Source: Candidatus Saccharimonadota bacterium
GTDB lineage: Bacteria; Patescibacteriota; Saccharimonadia; Saccharimonadales; Saccharimonadaceae
Length of the DNA: 64,000 bases
Direction of reading: 5' to 3'
Assembly (NCBI GenBank): GCA_017460225.1
Contig: JAFUBM010000013.1
Span: forward strand, 1 to 64,000
A program made the translations under genes and the position numbers. The notes below the pieces were generated by a model. That model was not told the DNA's origin. It did no database searches and saw nothing but the letters and a program-made list of their open reading frames with translations. Positions 1-9,370 of this stretch are shown piece by piece. The stretch's first letter is position 1; each line of letters opens with the position of its first letter.

Positions 1-203
1 ATGGTATGGGCGATGCCATCCGTCACAGCGCCAGCGGCGGTAACCGTACCAAAGGAGCAAGACGGAGCAACAGTGATGTTGAGGGTATCAGTGTGCTTAT
101 CAGACTCGTTGGTGCGAGTGATGGTGGCGAAGGTCGCAAGAGGAGCCAAAGCTACTGCGAAAGACGCAACAACGCCTGCGCCAGCAATTAATTTTTTGGA
201 CAT
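1..203 (-). CDS. Small secreted protein, 5' part (3' end outside window)
   Basis: The minus strand reads an ATG at 203 followed by a lysine pair, a hydrophobic stretch with alanine/valine residues and an alanine-rich cleavage region: a Sec signal peptide of about 27 residues. The exported part begins with a polar Thr/Ser/Asn stretch and contains APSCSFGT. An AAAGGA ribosome-binding site lies about 13 nt upstream, and AT-rich -10-like sequences precede it. The reading frame stays open to the window edge, so only about 67 residues are visible. The FISUMP proteins in this window have a vaguely similar EFGT element after their signal, but no family can be named. A + strand ORF on the same bases is taken to be its shadow. 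Confidence 0.7.
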   Translation of the reverse strand, partial: MSKKLIAGAGVVASFAVALAPLATFATITRTNESDKHTDTLNITVAPSCSFGTVTAAGAVTDGIAHT

Positions 204-310
204 AATAATTATTATTTCCTTTGTTTTAATTTTATTTTATATGACCTTTGTGCTTAAGATTATATATTAGCGGAAGCGGAATGTCAAGGCAAAAATTCCG
301 GAGCGGTTTT

Positions 311-347
311 CTCATCTTTTTAGGTGAAAAAAGATGAGAGTTTTTTT
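311..347. terminator. AT-rich hairpin followed by T7
   Basis: An 11-bp stem (CTCATCTTTTT paired with AAAAAGATGAG) is followed on the + strand by seven T residues. It lies just beyond the stop of the minus-strand nuclease gene. The U-run is on the + strand while both flanking genes are on the minus strand, so its direction of action is unclear; the U-rich stem arm might still help stop minus-strand transcription. Confidence 0.45.
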
Positions 348-350
348 AAC

Positions 351-2351
351 TTAAGATTGATCCAAAAACTCCGGCAGATGCCTCGTTGTCGTTTCGTCTG
401 GCGTCTCATTTTCTGAATTGTACTTTAGCTTCATTTGCAGTTTTTGCTTCAAATATTCGTATTGCGGCCTTAACTCGTTCTGGATAACCTCTGGCCAACG
501 CCTGACATATATTTTATATTGTCTCTCACGAGACGATTCGAGCATGATTAATCCCCTGCTGGATTCTCCATGATTCTTGGCACTTTCTATATACGAGCTG
601 ATCTCTCCATCTTGAGAATAGTCTTTGCCGATTAGAATAAAGGTCCATTCCATATTCTCTCCCTTACATACCGAATCTTTAAGTATGGCTTCCTTATAGT
701 CCTTAATCTGATCGACTTCTTTTCTACCAAGTTTAATCTCTGGGCGTTTTAGTTCCACTATTATATTGTGGATTTTGCTAATTCCGTTAGATTGCGGGGT
801 TCTTTTTTGTTTACTTAGGAATAACTCCATTTCTCGTTTAGAATCAGCCTCTGTTTTATAATCTCCGCTAGATAACAATTCTTGAGCATATTTTTCGATT
901 ACCTTTTTAATCTTGCCCTCCGTAGATGAAACCATCCTATATTCTTCTCCAAAAACCCAGAACTCATTATCTAAAATCTTTTGCAGATGTTTTACTTCTT
1001 TTGTATCCCTATATTTCTCTGGGTCATATATGAGCGTTTCTAGGTCGTCGAGCGTCTGTAATCTATGATCTATCTCGCTAATAGTATCGACGACATTACC
1101 TAAACTGGTACGATTTAATAAGTCTTCTAATTTTCGTTTTTGATCTTCAGTCAGTTTATATATTTCGTCTACCGTTTTTAGGATTAGATTGCGCTCATTT
1201 GTCCCCATGAGCGAGGCTAATAATTGCAGTGTCATTTTTTTGTTGGTTGCAGATACATTCGTAAATAGCTCTGGGGCGATTACGTAAGTTTGCCGAACCA
1301 GTTCATTAAAATCTTCTTCTGGCACCAGAACCGCGTCGGCCGTCGGCATGACTCTTTCTTCTTTTAGCTTATCTATGATATTATTAGATATTTTTTCAAT
1401 ATACGGTTTCCTGAAATTTTCTAGAAGTTTTCTAATTTCATTTTTCGCTTGAGTAACCAATCTTTTTTGATCGGTGTCCAATAAACTTGCTTGACCCTCT
1501 ACCTCCATTTCCGACGGAATATAATTGTCAAAAATCTCTGACGTTGCATAGGCAGAATGGGCAAAAACATCTGATTTATTATTGAGACCGCTTGGTAGTT
1601 TAAAAACTTCTTCGCCGTCGCTACCGATGAAATATATTTTAGAATTTTCTTTGTCGGCTAGGGGTTCTTTCCATTGAATAAGTTTCACCCTCATTTTTTT
1701 ATCGCCTAGCAGGCTTTCTTCTTCTTTCTCTCTTTCCACTATACCGTCTAACTTAAGCGCCGTTCCATTAATATAGATGTTTTTGTTCGGGTACAGACAT
1801 AGAAACCATGCAAAATGTTTTAAAAGTTCCTTAGGCAATGAATCCTCAAAAAATGTTTCTGTAAGCTTTTCATTGTCAATATCAAATATTGCTTTCGTCC
1901 CTTTGTTTTGTTTAGCCTCATCGTTGCTAATTTCACTTAGTTCGTACTGACTTATCGATGCCTTTTGTAACTTTAGGCTGTAGCATTTACCCTGGAAAAC
2001 AGTAATCCATTTTACCGTATTTGCTATCGCGTAAAATGAGAATCTTCCAATCCCGCGACTACCGTGCGGAGTGCTTTTGTAGCTGATTTTCTTCTTGGAA
2101 GAATCCAAGAAGCTTTCTATATTTTTTGAGTCAGACATATCCCATCCGTCACCGTCATCTGCGATCTCTAATGATGGGTAGCCGGTTACTAGTCCGTTTA
2201 TTTTTTGCGGGAATCCGTAATTAATATCCACTCTGTTGGCGCCAGCATCAAACGCATTCCACACATACTCCACTATTACCAATTCATGTTTCTTTTTATA
2301 CTGTTCGAGTATTGAAAGTATCGATTTGTTCGTAATAGTAATCGGCTTCAT
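351..2351 (-). CDS. GHKL ATPase fused to C-terminal PD-(D/E)xK (Shedu-like) nuclease
   Basis: The N-terminal third is a GHKL (Hsp90/MutL-type) ATPase. The N-box has E28 and N32 in EYVWNAFDAGA, the G1 box is DDGDG at 65-69, and the glycine-rich lid is HGSRGIGRF at 96-104. The middle (about 350-470) is helical. The C-terminal region has FWVFGEEY and then IIVELKRP with E533-x-K535 followed by DQIKDY, the pattern of a PD-(D/E)xK nuclease of the Shedu/DUF4263 type. The combination suggests an ATP-gated nuclease used in phage or plasmid defence; the specific system name is not known to me. It lies next to an AbiE-like toxin-antitoxin pair and is visibly more AT-rich than the rest of the window, which suggests horizontal transfer. 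A TAAAAT box about 9 nt before the ATG suggests its own near-leaderless promoter. Confidence 0.75.
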   Translation of the reverse strand: MKPITITNKSILSILEQYKKKHELVIVEYVWNAFDAGANRVDINYGFPQKINGLVTGYPSLEIADDGDGWDMSDSKNIESFLDSSKKKISYKSTPHGSRGIGRFSFYAIANTVKWITVFQGKCYSLKLQKASISQYELSEISNDEAKQNKGTKAIFDIDNEKLTETFFEDSLPKELLKHFAWFLCLYPNKNIYINGTALKLDGIVEREKEEESLLGDKKMRVKLIQWKEPLADKENSKIYFIGSDGEEVFKLPSGLNNKSDVFAHSAYATSEIFDNYIPSEMEVEGQASLLDTDQKRLVTQAKNEIRKLLENFRKPYIEKISNNIIDKLKEERVMPTADAVLVPEEDFNELVRQTYVIAPELFTNVSATNKKMTLQLLASLMGTNERNLILKTVDEIYKLTEDQKRKLEDLLNRTSLGNVVDTISEIDHRLQTLDDLETLIYDPEKYRDTKEVKHLQKILDNEFWVFGEEYRMVSSTEGKIKKVIEKYAQELLSSGDYKTEADSKREMELFLSKQKRTPQSNGISKIHNIIVELKRPEIKLGRKEVDQIKDYKEAILKDSVCKGENMEWTFILIGKDYSQDGEISSYIESAKNHGESSRGLIMLESSRERQYKIYVRRWPEVIQNELRPQYEYLKQKLQMKLKYNSENETPDETTTRHLPEFLDQS

Positions 2352-2453
2352 TCTGTATCTATTTTAACACATTATAAGTCGTTGTGGCGCTATTATGTTC
2401 TATCCAACTCGATGTGGTTTTGTTCAATAGCCTTGGTTGTCATGGGTTTATTT

Positions 2454-3479
2454 CTAGGTGGTTATTGTATTGATTTTTTGCTCCAACTTTTTTAGTTCTT
2501 CTAAAATACTATCGAATTCAGGAATTTCACCGTAAAGCATAACTTTCATTTTCTCGTAGTCGGTTTTTAATTCCTTAATGTTTGTCTCTGGGGGGATTAA
2601 CTTTAAACTGCCTGGGTAAGCCAACTCATAGTGAGCCCAGTTTTGGGGATAAAATTTAGACTTAAAGTTTGCGACTTTGGCCAATAGATTAATTTGTTCA
2701 ATAGCATTTTCGGAAACTGTCGACTGGCACATTTTGTATATGTCGTAATAATGCCTGGACAACCTTTTGGGCAACGCGTGTTCGCCGTCATTCGGACGAA
2801 AGGCTTCTCGATGGAGAATGGTGATTTTTTCCCAAAAGGTTCGCTCGGCTGTCGTCGTGGCTACTTCTACGGCGTCCATATTGGCATACTTAGATATAAC
2901 AGGGGCTAAGTCTGGTTTGATTGAGACATTTTGCCATGGAGTCCATGCCGCTAATGCCCCTATTTCCAGTACGATAGCTTTTTGTAAATATTCTTCTTCG
3001 TAAAGATTTGGGTACTCCGCCAAAATTACGCCACTCTCTCCATCGGTGCCTTCTTTATATATAATTTCCATGTCTATATTTTTCTTTGACACTAGCAGCT
3101 GCAATTCCGGAGTTAATACGTCACGTAAAAAGTTCGCAGTTTTGTTTTCGATTTCGTTGCATAATATTTGTTGTTGAGTCTTCGATCTGTCGTCGAGTGG
3201 GAAGGTTTTTTCGTAGCCTAAAACGCGCCAGTCTAAAATCAAGTCGATATCTTCCGAGAAGCGTTTTATGAGATTATATGCCTTAGATAGGCTGGTTCCT
3301 CCTTTGAAGATGGTCTTGTCGCGCATGGTACTCTCTTGGAATATGACGTATAGCATGAAGCATACCCAGAAGTCTTTTTCTACGACAGCCTCATGTATTT
3401 TGAGTCGTTGGGCGGCAATTCTGAATAGATCTTGCCTGTCTTGTTTGGATAAGATTGCAATTTCTAATAGATTACTCAT
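2454..3479 (-). CDS. AbiEii/AbiGii-type nucleotidyltransferase toxin
   Basis: This 341-aa protein has the hallmarks of the AbiEii (DUF1814) nucleotidyltransferase toxins: EKDFWVC at 34-40, FKGGTSLSKAY around 58-68 and SEDIDL at 75-80, giving the GG/TS...DxD metal- and nucleotide-binding core. In characterised type IV systems such toxins add nucleotides to RNA targets such as tRNA, and the partner antitoxin represses the operon. The start overlaps the end of the antitoxin gene by 8 nt (3472-3479), typical of translational coupling. The AT-rich composition matches the nuclease gene downstream. Function is inferred from family motifs; the actual RNA target is unknown. Confidence 0.88.
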   Translation of the reverse strand: MSNLLEIAILSKQDRQDLFRIAAQRLKIHEAVVEKDFWVCFMLYVIFQESTMRDKTIFKGGTSLSKAYNLIKRFSEDIDLILDWRVLGYEKTFPLDDRSKTQQQILCNEIENKTANFLRDVLTPELQLLVSKKNIDMEIIYKEGTDGESGVILAEYPNLYEEEYLQKAIVLEIGALAAWTPWQNVSIKPDLAPVISKYANMDAVEVATTTAERTFWEKITILHREAFRPNDGEHALPKRLSRHYYDIYKMCQSTVSENAIEQINLLAKVANFKSKFYPQNWAHYELAYPGSLKLIPPETNIKELKTDYEKMKVMLYGEIPEFDSILEELKKLEQKINTITT

Positions 3480-4086
3480 CTAGGGCAATTCTCTTTAAAA
3501 TTTTTGCAATCCACTCTGGTTCCGATGCGCTGTCTTGGAGTAATGTATTTCGGTCTGCCGTATTTATTGACTGACTAAAATGATTTATGGTGCGGTCATC
3601 GATTTTTTCTTCACCGATAGCTTTGATGGCTTGAACTATTATTGCTGTTTTTCTGCTTACACTTGCCACTTCCCTAGATCTTACATGATAGAAGGATAGG
3701 GCGACGCCATATATATCATATTCTGTATTTGGACCTGAGCTGGCATACCTCCACTGGCTAGGGACTTGAGTTGATAGTCCAAGGATATTCAGAGCGGTTT
3801 CGCCGTCTGGGACTATTGACCAGTTGTTTTTTCTCGCTATCGCTTCTGCCGTTTTCGAGATTGACGGAGATATTACTTCATTCAGCAATTCATTGAATCT
3901 TGGACTGTAATAAATTCCCGTTATAATTCTTTTTATTTTACCTTGCGACTCTAGCCTGTTCAGGCATTGCCTGACGGTTGTTGGATCATATTCCGGTCTA
4001 GAAAAATCTTTAGCAGAAAAAACCCAATCAGCATCGTGGGATCTGATAACTTTTTCTATACTATCTATTATCGATTTATTTTCCAT
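3472..4086 (-). CDS. AbiEi-like antitoxin / transcriptional regulator (DUF6088 type)
   Basis: A 204-aa protein with an N-terminal winged-helix region (about residues 1-65, including VFSAKDFSRPEYDPTTVRQC and a GIYYSP wing-like end), then a segment with NILGLSTQVPS and YHVRSREV typical of DUF6088/AbiEi-type antitoxins. It is the first gene of a two-gene operon, overlapping the toxin gene by 8 nt. AbiEi proteins neutralise the AbiEii toxin and bind inverted repeats in their own promoter; a 13-bp perfect inverted repeat is present just upstream at 4151-4186. Assignment rests on gene order and fold-like motifs rather than on one invariant signature. Confidence 0.8.
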   Translation of the reverse strand: MENKSIIDSIEKVIRSHDADWVFSAKDFSRPEYDPTTVRQCLNRLESQGKIKRIITGIYYSPRFNELLNEVISPSISKTAEAIARKNNWSIVPDGETALNILGLSTQVPSQWRYASSGPNTEYDIYGVALSFYHVRSREVASVSRKTAIIVQAIKAIGEEKIDDRTINHFSQSINTADRNTLLQDSASEPEWIAKILKRIALDE

Positions 4087-4116
4087 TCATTTTTCCATTC
4101 ATTCTATTTTTCTCTC

Positions 4117-4145
4117 ATTTTCCCTATTTTTGGTCTTTTTGTCAA
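4117..4145 (-). promoter_or_regulatory. Promoter of the AbiE-like operon
   Basis: On the minus strand there is a consensus -35 TTGACA (4145-4140), a 17-nt spacer and a -10 GAAAAT (4122-4117). It sits about 30 nt upstream of the antitoxin start. Confidence 0.7.
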
Positions 4146-4150
4146 TAGCG

Positions 4151-4186
4151 TTTTGTCACGAAATTTTTGGGTTTTTCGTGACAAAA
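4151..4186. promoter_or_regulatory. 13-bp inverted repeat, probable antitoxin operator
   Basis: TTTTGTCACGAAA (4151-4163) and its exact reverse complement TTTCGTGACAAAA (4174-4186) are separated by 10 nt. The palindrome lies a few bases upstream of the -35 box of the toxin-antitoxin operon, where AbiEi-type antitoxins are known to bind inverted repeats and repress. The two arms are one helical turn or so apart, fitting a dimeric regulator. The stretch 4187-4297, up to the end of ligA, shows nothing recognisable. Confidence 0.65.
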
Positions 4187-4297
4187 TATTATACTTTGTT
4201 CAAGAGTCCCGTGTCGGATTCCGACCGTGGCTGGTGTTTTGCGACATCACCATCGCTGCAGTACCGTTCGTCGCGTATAGTTTGACTTTTTAGAAAA

Positions 4298-7185
<2,888 letters not shown>

Positions 7186-7205
<20 letters not shown>

Positions 7206-8067
7206 TTTCTAGCCTCTCGATTCGCTTTTCTATCGGCGGGTGAGTCGAGAAGAGCGCAGCAAAAGATTTTTTCTTCAGAGGATTGGCGATAAACATGGCC
7301 TCGGTGGCGGGGTTTTGCTGGCGCATGGGCTGGGCGTGAGTCTCGAGCTTCTTCAGAGCGGCAATCATCCCCTCTGGGTAGCGCGTCAGCATGGCGGCGC
7401 TGGAATCAGCAAGGTATTCCCTTTCGCGAGAGACCGCCATCTGTGCAAGTGAAGCGGCCAGCGGCGCTAAAATAGCAGTAACGGCGATAATGACCAGACC
7501 GATGGGGCTAGAATCGTTGTCGGAACGGCGACGGCCGCCGTAATAAACCATCCGCCAGCCCATATCGGCGATAAAACCAATCAAACAAACCAGACCAAAG
7601 ACGATGGTCGAGACGCGGATGTCGTAATTCTTGACGTGGGAGACTTCGTGTGCCATAACGGCGGTGAGCTCCTTGTCGTTCATCAAATCAAGCAAGCCGG
7701 TAGTGGCGCAGACGAGAGCATGCGCTGGGTCTCGCCCGGAGGCAAAAGCGTTGGGTGCGGGATCGTCGATAATGTAGACCTCCGGCATAGGCAAGCCGGC
7801 GGTCAAGGTAAGGTTCTCGACGGCGTTGTAGAGGCGCGGGCAATCCTTTTTCTCGATTTTCTTGGCGCCGGTCATGGCGACGGCGAGCTTGCTGGCGGCA
7901 AAATACTGGAACAGCGCATAGATTGTAGCAAAGAAAAGGACAGTCAATGCGATGGTCCAGTCGTTATAGTACAGGGCAAAGCCATAGCCAATCGCGGCGA
8001 TAAGAAGAACAAAGCCCAGCATAATCAGGACGGTGTTTCGCTTGTTCGCCGCGATGTTTTTGTACAT
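7186..8067 (-). CDS. htpX: HtpX-like M48 membrane metalloprotease
   Basis: A 293-aa zinc protease of the M48B family that degrades misfolded membrane proteins. Two N-terminal membrane helices (about 12-32 and 37-57) precede the active-site helix HEVSH at 140-144. Two more hydrophobic segments follow, then the conserved SREREYLADSSAA motif with the third zinc ligand, and a C-terminal FSTHPPIEKRIERL signature. Length and order match HtpX. It lies 7 nt downstream of lemA, a very common pairing in bacteria. Confidence 0.95.
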
Positions 8068-8074
8068 TTAGAGC

Positions 8075-8641
8075 CTAGAACTTAACTTCAGGAGCGTTGG
8101 CAATCTTGGCGCGCTCGGTCTCGGCGACCTCAAAGTAGTCGCGAATCTTGAAGTGGCCGATCAGCTTGTTGATAACGTTGGTCGGGAAGGTCTTGATTTT
8201 AGTGTTGAGCTCTTTGGCGCCGGCGTTGTAGAAGCGGCGAGAAGCCTGGATCTTATCCTCAACATCCTGGAGCTGCTCTTGGAGCTTTTTGAAGTTTTCG
8301 TTGCTTTTGAGCTCAGGATAAGCCTCAGCGATGGCAAAGACCTTAGAGAGGGCGTTGGTCATCTCGGCCTCAGCCTTGGCGGCGGACTTGACAGACTTGG
8401 CACCCATAACGGCGGAACGAGCCTCAGTAACGCCCTGGAAAACTTCCTTTTCGTGCTTGGCGTAGCCCTTGACGGTCTCAACGACGTTGGGGATGAGGTC
8501 TGCGCGGTACTTGAGCTGGACGGTGATATCAGACCAAGCTTCGTTGACCCGCTCGTCGAGTTTGACGAGAGCGTTATAAGTCGACCACATCACGCCAATG
8601 ATGAGGAGGACGATTAGTAAAATGATGATTAGAGTTGTCAT
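8075..8641 (-). CDS. lemA: LemA family protein
   Basis: A 188-aa protein with an N-terminal membrane helix (about residues 2-22) and a LemA helical-bundle domain. Recognisable blocks are YNALVKLDERVNEAWSDI, QLKYRADLIPNVVETVKGYA and an AEAYPELKSNENFKKLQEQL segment, plus RRFYNAGAKELN and FPTNVI. LemA proteins are membrane-anchored with a helical domain on one face; their molecular role is unsettled. A GGAG ribosome-binding site precedes the ATG, and the gene leads the lemA-htpX pair. Confidence 0.95.
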   Translation of the reverse strand: MTTLIIILLIVLLIIGVMWSTYNALVKLDERVNEAWSDITVQLKYRADLIPNVVETVKGYAKHEKEVFQGVTEARSAVMGAKSVKSAAKAEAEMTNALSKVFAIAEAYPELKSNENFKKLQEQLQDVEDKIQASRRFYNAGAKELNTKIKTFPTNVINKLIGHFKIRDYFEVAETERAKIANAPEVKF

Positions 8642-8748
8642 CGGTTTCTCCTTTTATACATATATATTATATAGCTTAGCTAGCGTTTTGGCAACCAAAA
8701 CAGGCTCTTGTCCTGCGGCGAAAGATTTGGTATAATAGGTTTATCGGT

Positions 8749-8856
8749 ACGTTCTTATGCGTGCGAATGTAGCTCAGTTGTTTAGAGCGCTTCCTTGCCA
8801 AGGAAGAGGTCGAGAGTTAGAGTCTCTTCATTCGCACCACATAAGAGCGTATTTTT
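8749..8856 (+). repeat. Inverted repeat clamping the tRNA-Gly gene, with U-run
   Basis: ACGTTCTTATG (8749-8759) pairs over its full 11 positions (one G-U) with CATAAGAGCGT (8840-8850). The second arm begins immediately after the encoded CCA and is followed by ATTTTTT. The tRNA is therefore enclosed by a leader-trailer helix whose 3' arm plus U-run also resembles an intrinsic terminator. Confidence 0.7.
8763..8839 (+). tRNA. tRNA-Gly (GCC), CCA encoded, atypical D/T-loop contact
   Basis: All arms can be folded by hand: acceptor GCGAATG/CATTCGC, D-stem GCTC/GAGC, anticodon stem CTTCC/GGAAG with loop TTGCCAA (anticodon GCC), T-stem GAGAG/CTCTT, discriminator A and CCA at 8837-8839. The D-loop reads AGTTGTTTA, so position 19 is T instead of the near-invariant G. 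The T-loop reads TTAGAGT, so position 56 is A instead of C. The two changes would turn the G19-C56 tertiary pair into U19-A56. A TATAAT lies at 8731-8736. The flanks form an 11-bp inverted repeat, listed separately. Confidence 0.93.
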
Positions 8857-8883
8857 TATGAGAAATATGGTAGAATAAGAATA

Positions 8884-9330
8884 ATGAAAAGGCTTGTGAC
8901 TTTTATCATCATCTTTGCGCTGGGATTTCTGGCGTGCTATACCTGGATGCGGCCGGACTGGTTCCGGGGGATTGGGCTGGGCGAGGTGAAGCTCGCCACG
9001 AACAACTGCGCTAAAGTGGAAGCGGAAATCGCGAAATATGACTGGGACACGAAGCTAGCAACGGCGGTGATGAAAGCCGAGAGTAAGTGCGACGTCAACG
9101 TGAAGGGGGACACGGATTTGATATTTACCGAAAACGGGCGAGAATATGGCTACTCGGTCGGAGTGTTCCAAGTGCGTATCCTGCCGGGGCGGGAAGACTG
9201 CGACACCTACGACTTAGGGACAAACGTACAATGCGCCTATAATATATATACGAAGGCCGGGCGGGAGTTTACAGACTGGTCAATGTTCCTAAACGGGAAA
9301 TATCTCGAGTATCTTGACGAAGAAGATTAA
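8884..9330 (+). CDS. Membrane-anchored lysozyme/transglycosylase-like protein
   Basis: A 148-aa protein with one N-terminal membrane helix or uncleaved signal (residues 4-20) and a compact extracytoplasmic domain. The segment TAVMKAESKCD (E66), then YGYSVGVFQVR (88-98) and NIYTKAG has the layout of the SLT/goose-lysozyme fold: a catalytic glutamate, a (S/G)xGxxQ motif and a helix. It could trim peptidoglycan locally. A TAGAAT box 7 nt upstream of the ATG and no ribosome-binding site suggest a leaderless mRNA. Cysteines around 42, 69, 105 and 117 may form disulfides. Confidence 0.7.
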   Translation: MKRLVTFIIIFALGFLACYTWMRPDWFRGIGLGEVKLATNNCAKVEAEIAKYDWDTKLATAVMKAESKCDVNVKGDTDLIFTENGREYGYSVGVFQVRILPGREDCDTYDLGTNVQCAYNIYTKAGREFTDWSMFLNGKYLEYLDEED

Positions 9331-9370
9331 GCTCGATTTTTGAGCTCAAAAATGCTATAATGCCGGACGG

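Noticed and set aside
1-270. Plus-strand 89-aa ORF at the left edge
   Set aside because: The opposite strand encodes a signal peptide with a ribosome-binding site; the plus ORF is its shadow.
2393-2443. 16-codon minus ORF between the toxin and the nuclease genes
   Set aside because: No ribosome-binding site or motif; too short to support, although it might be a remnant of a lost gene.
4187-4297. Possible tRNA fragment or attachment site (GTCGGAATCCGAC-like palindrome) next to the defence block
   Set aside because: No acceptor or anticodon arms can be folded, and no second copy was seen at the other end of the block.
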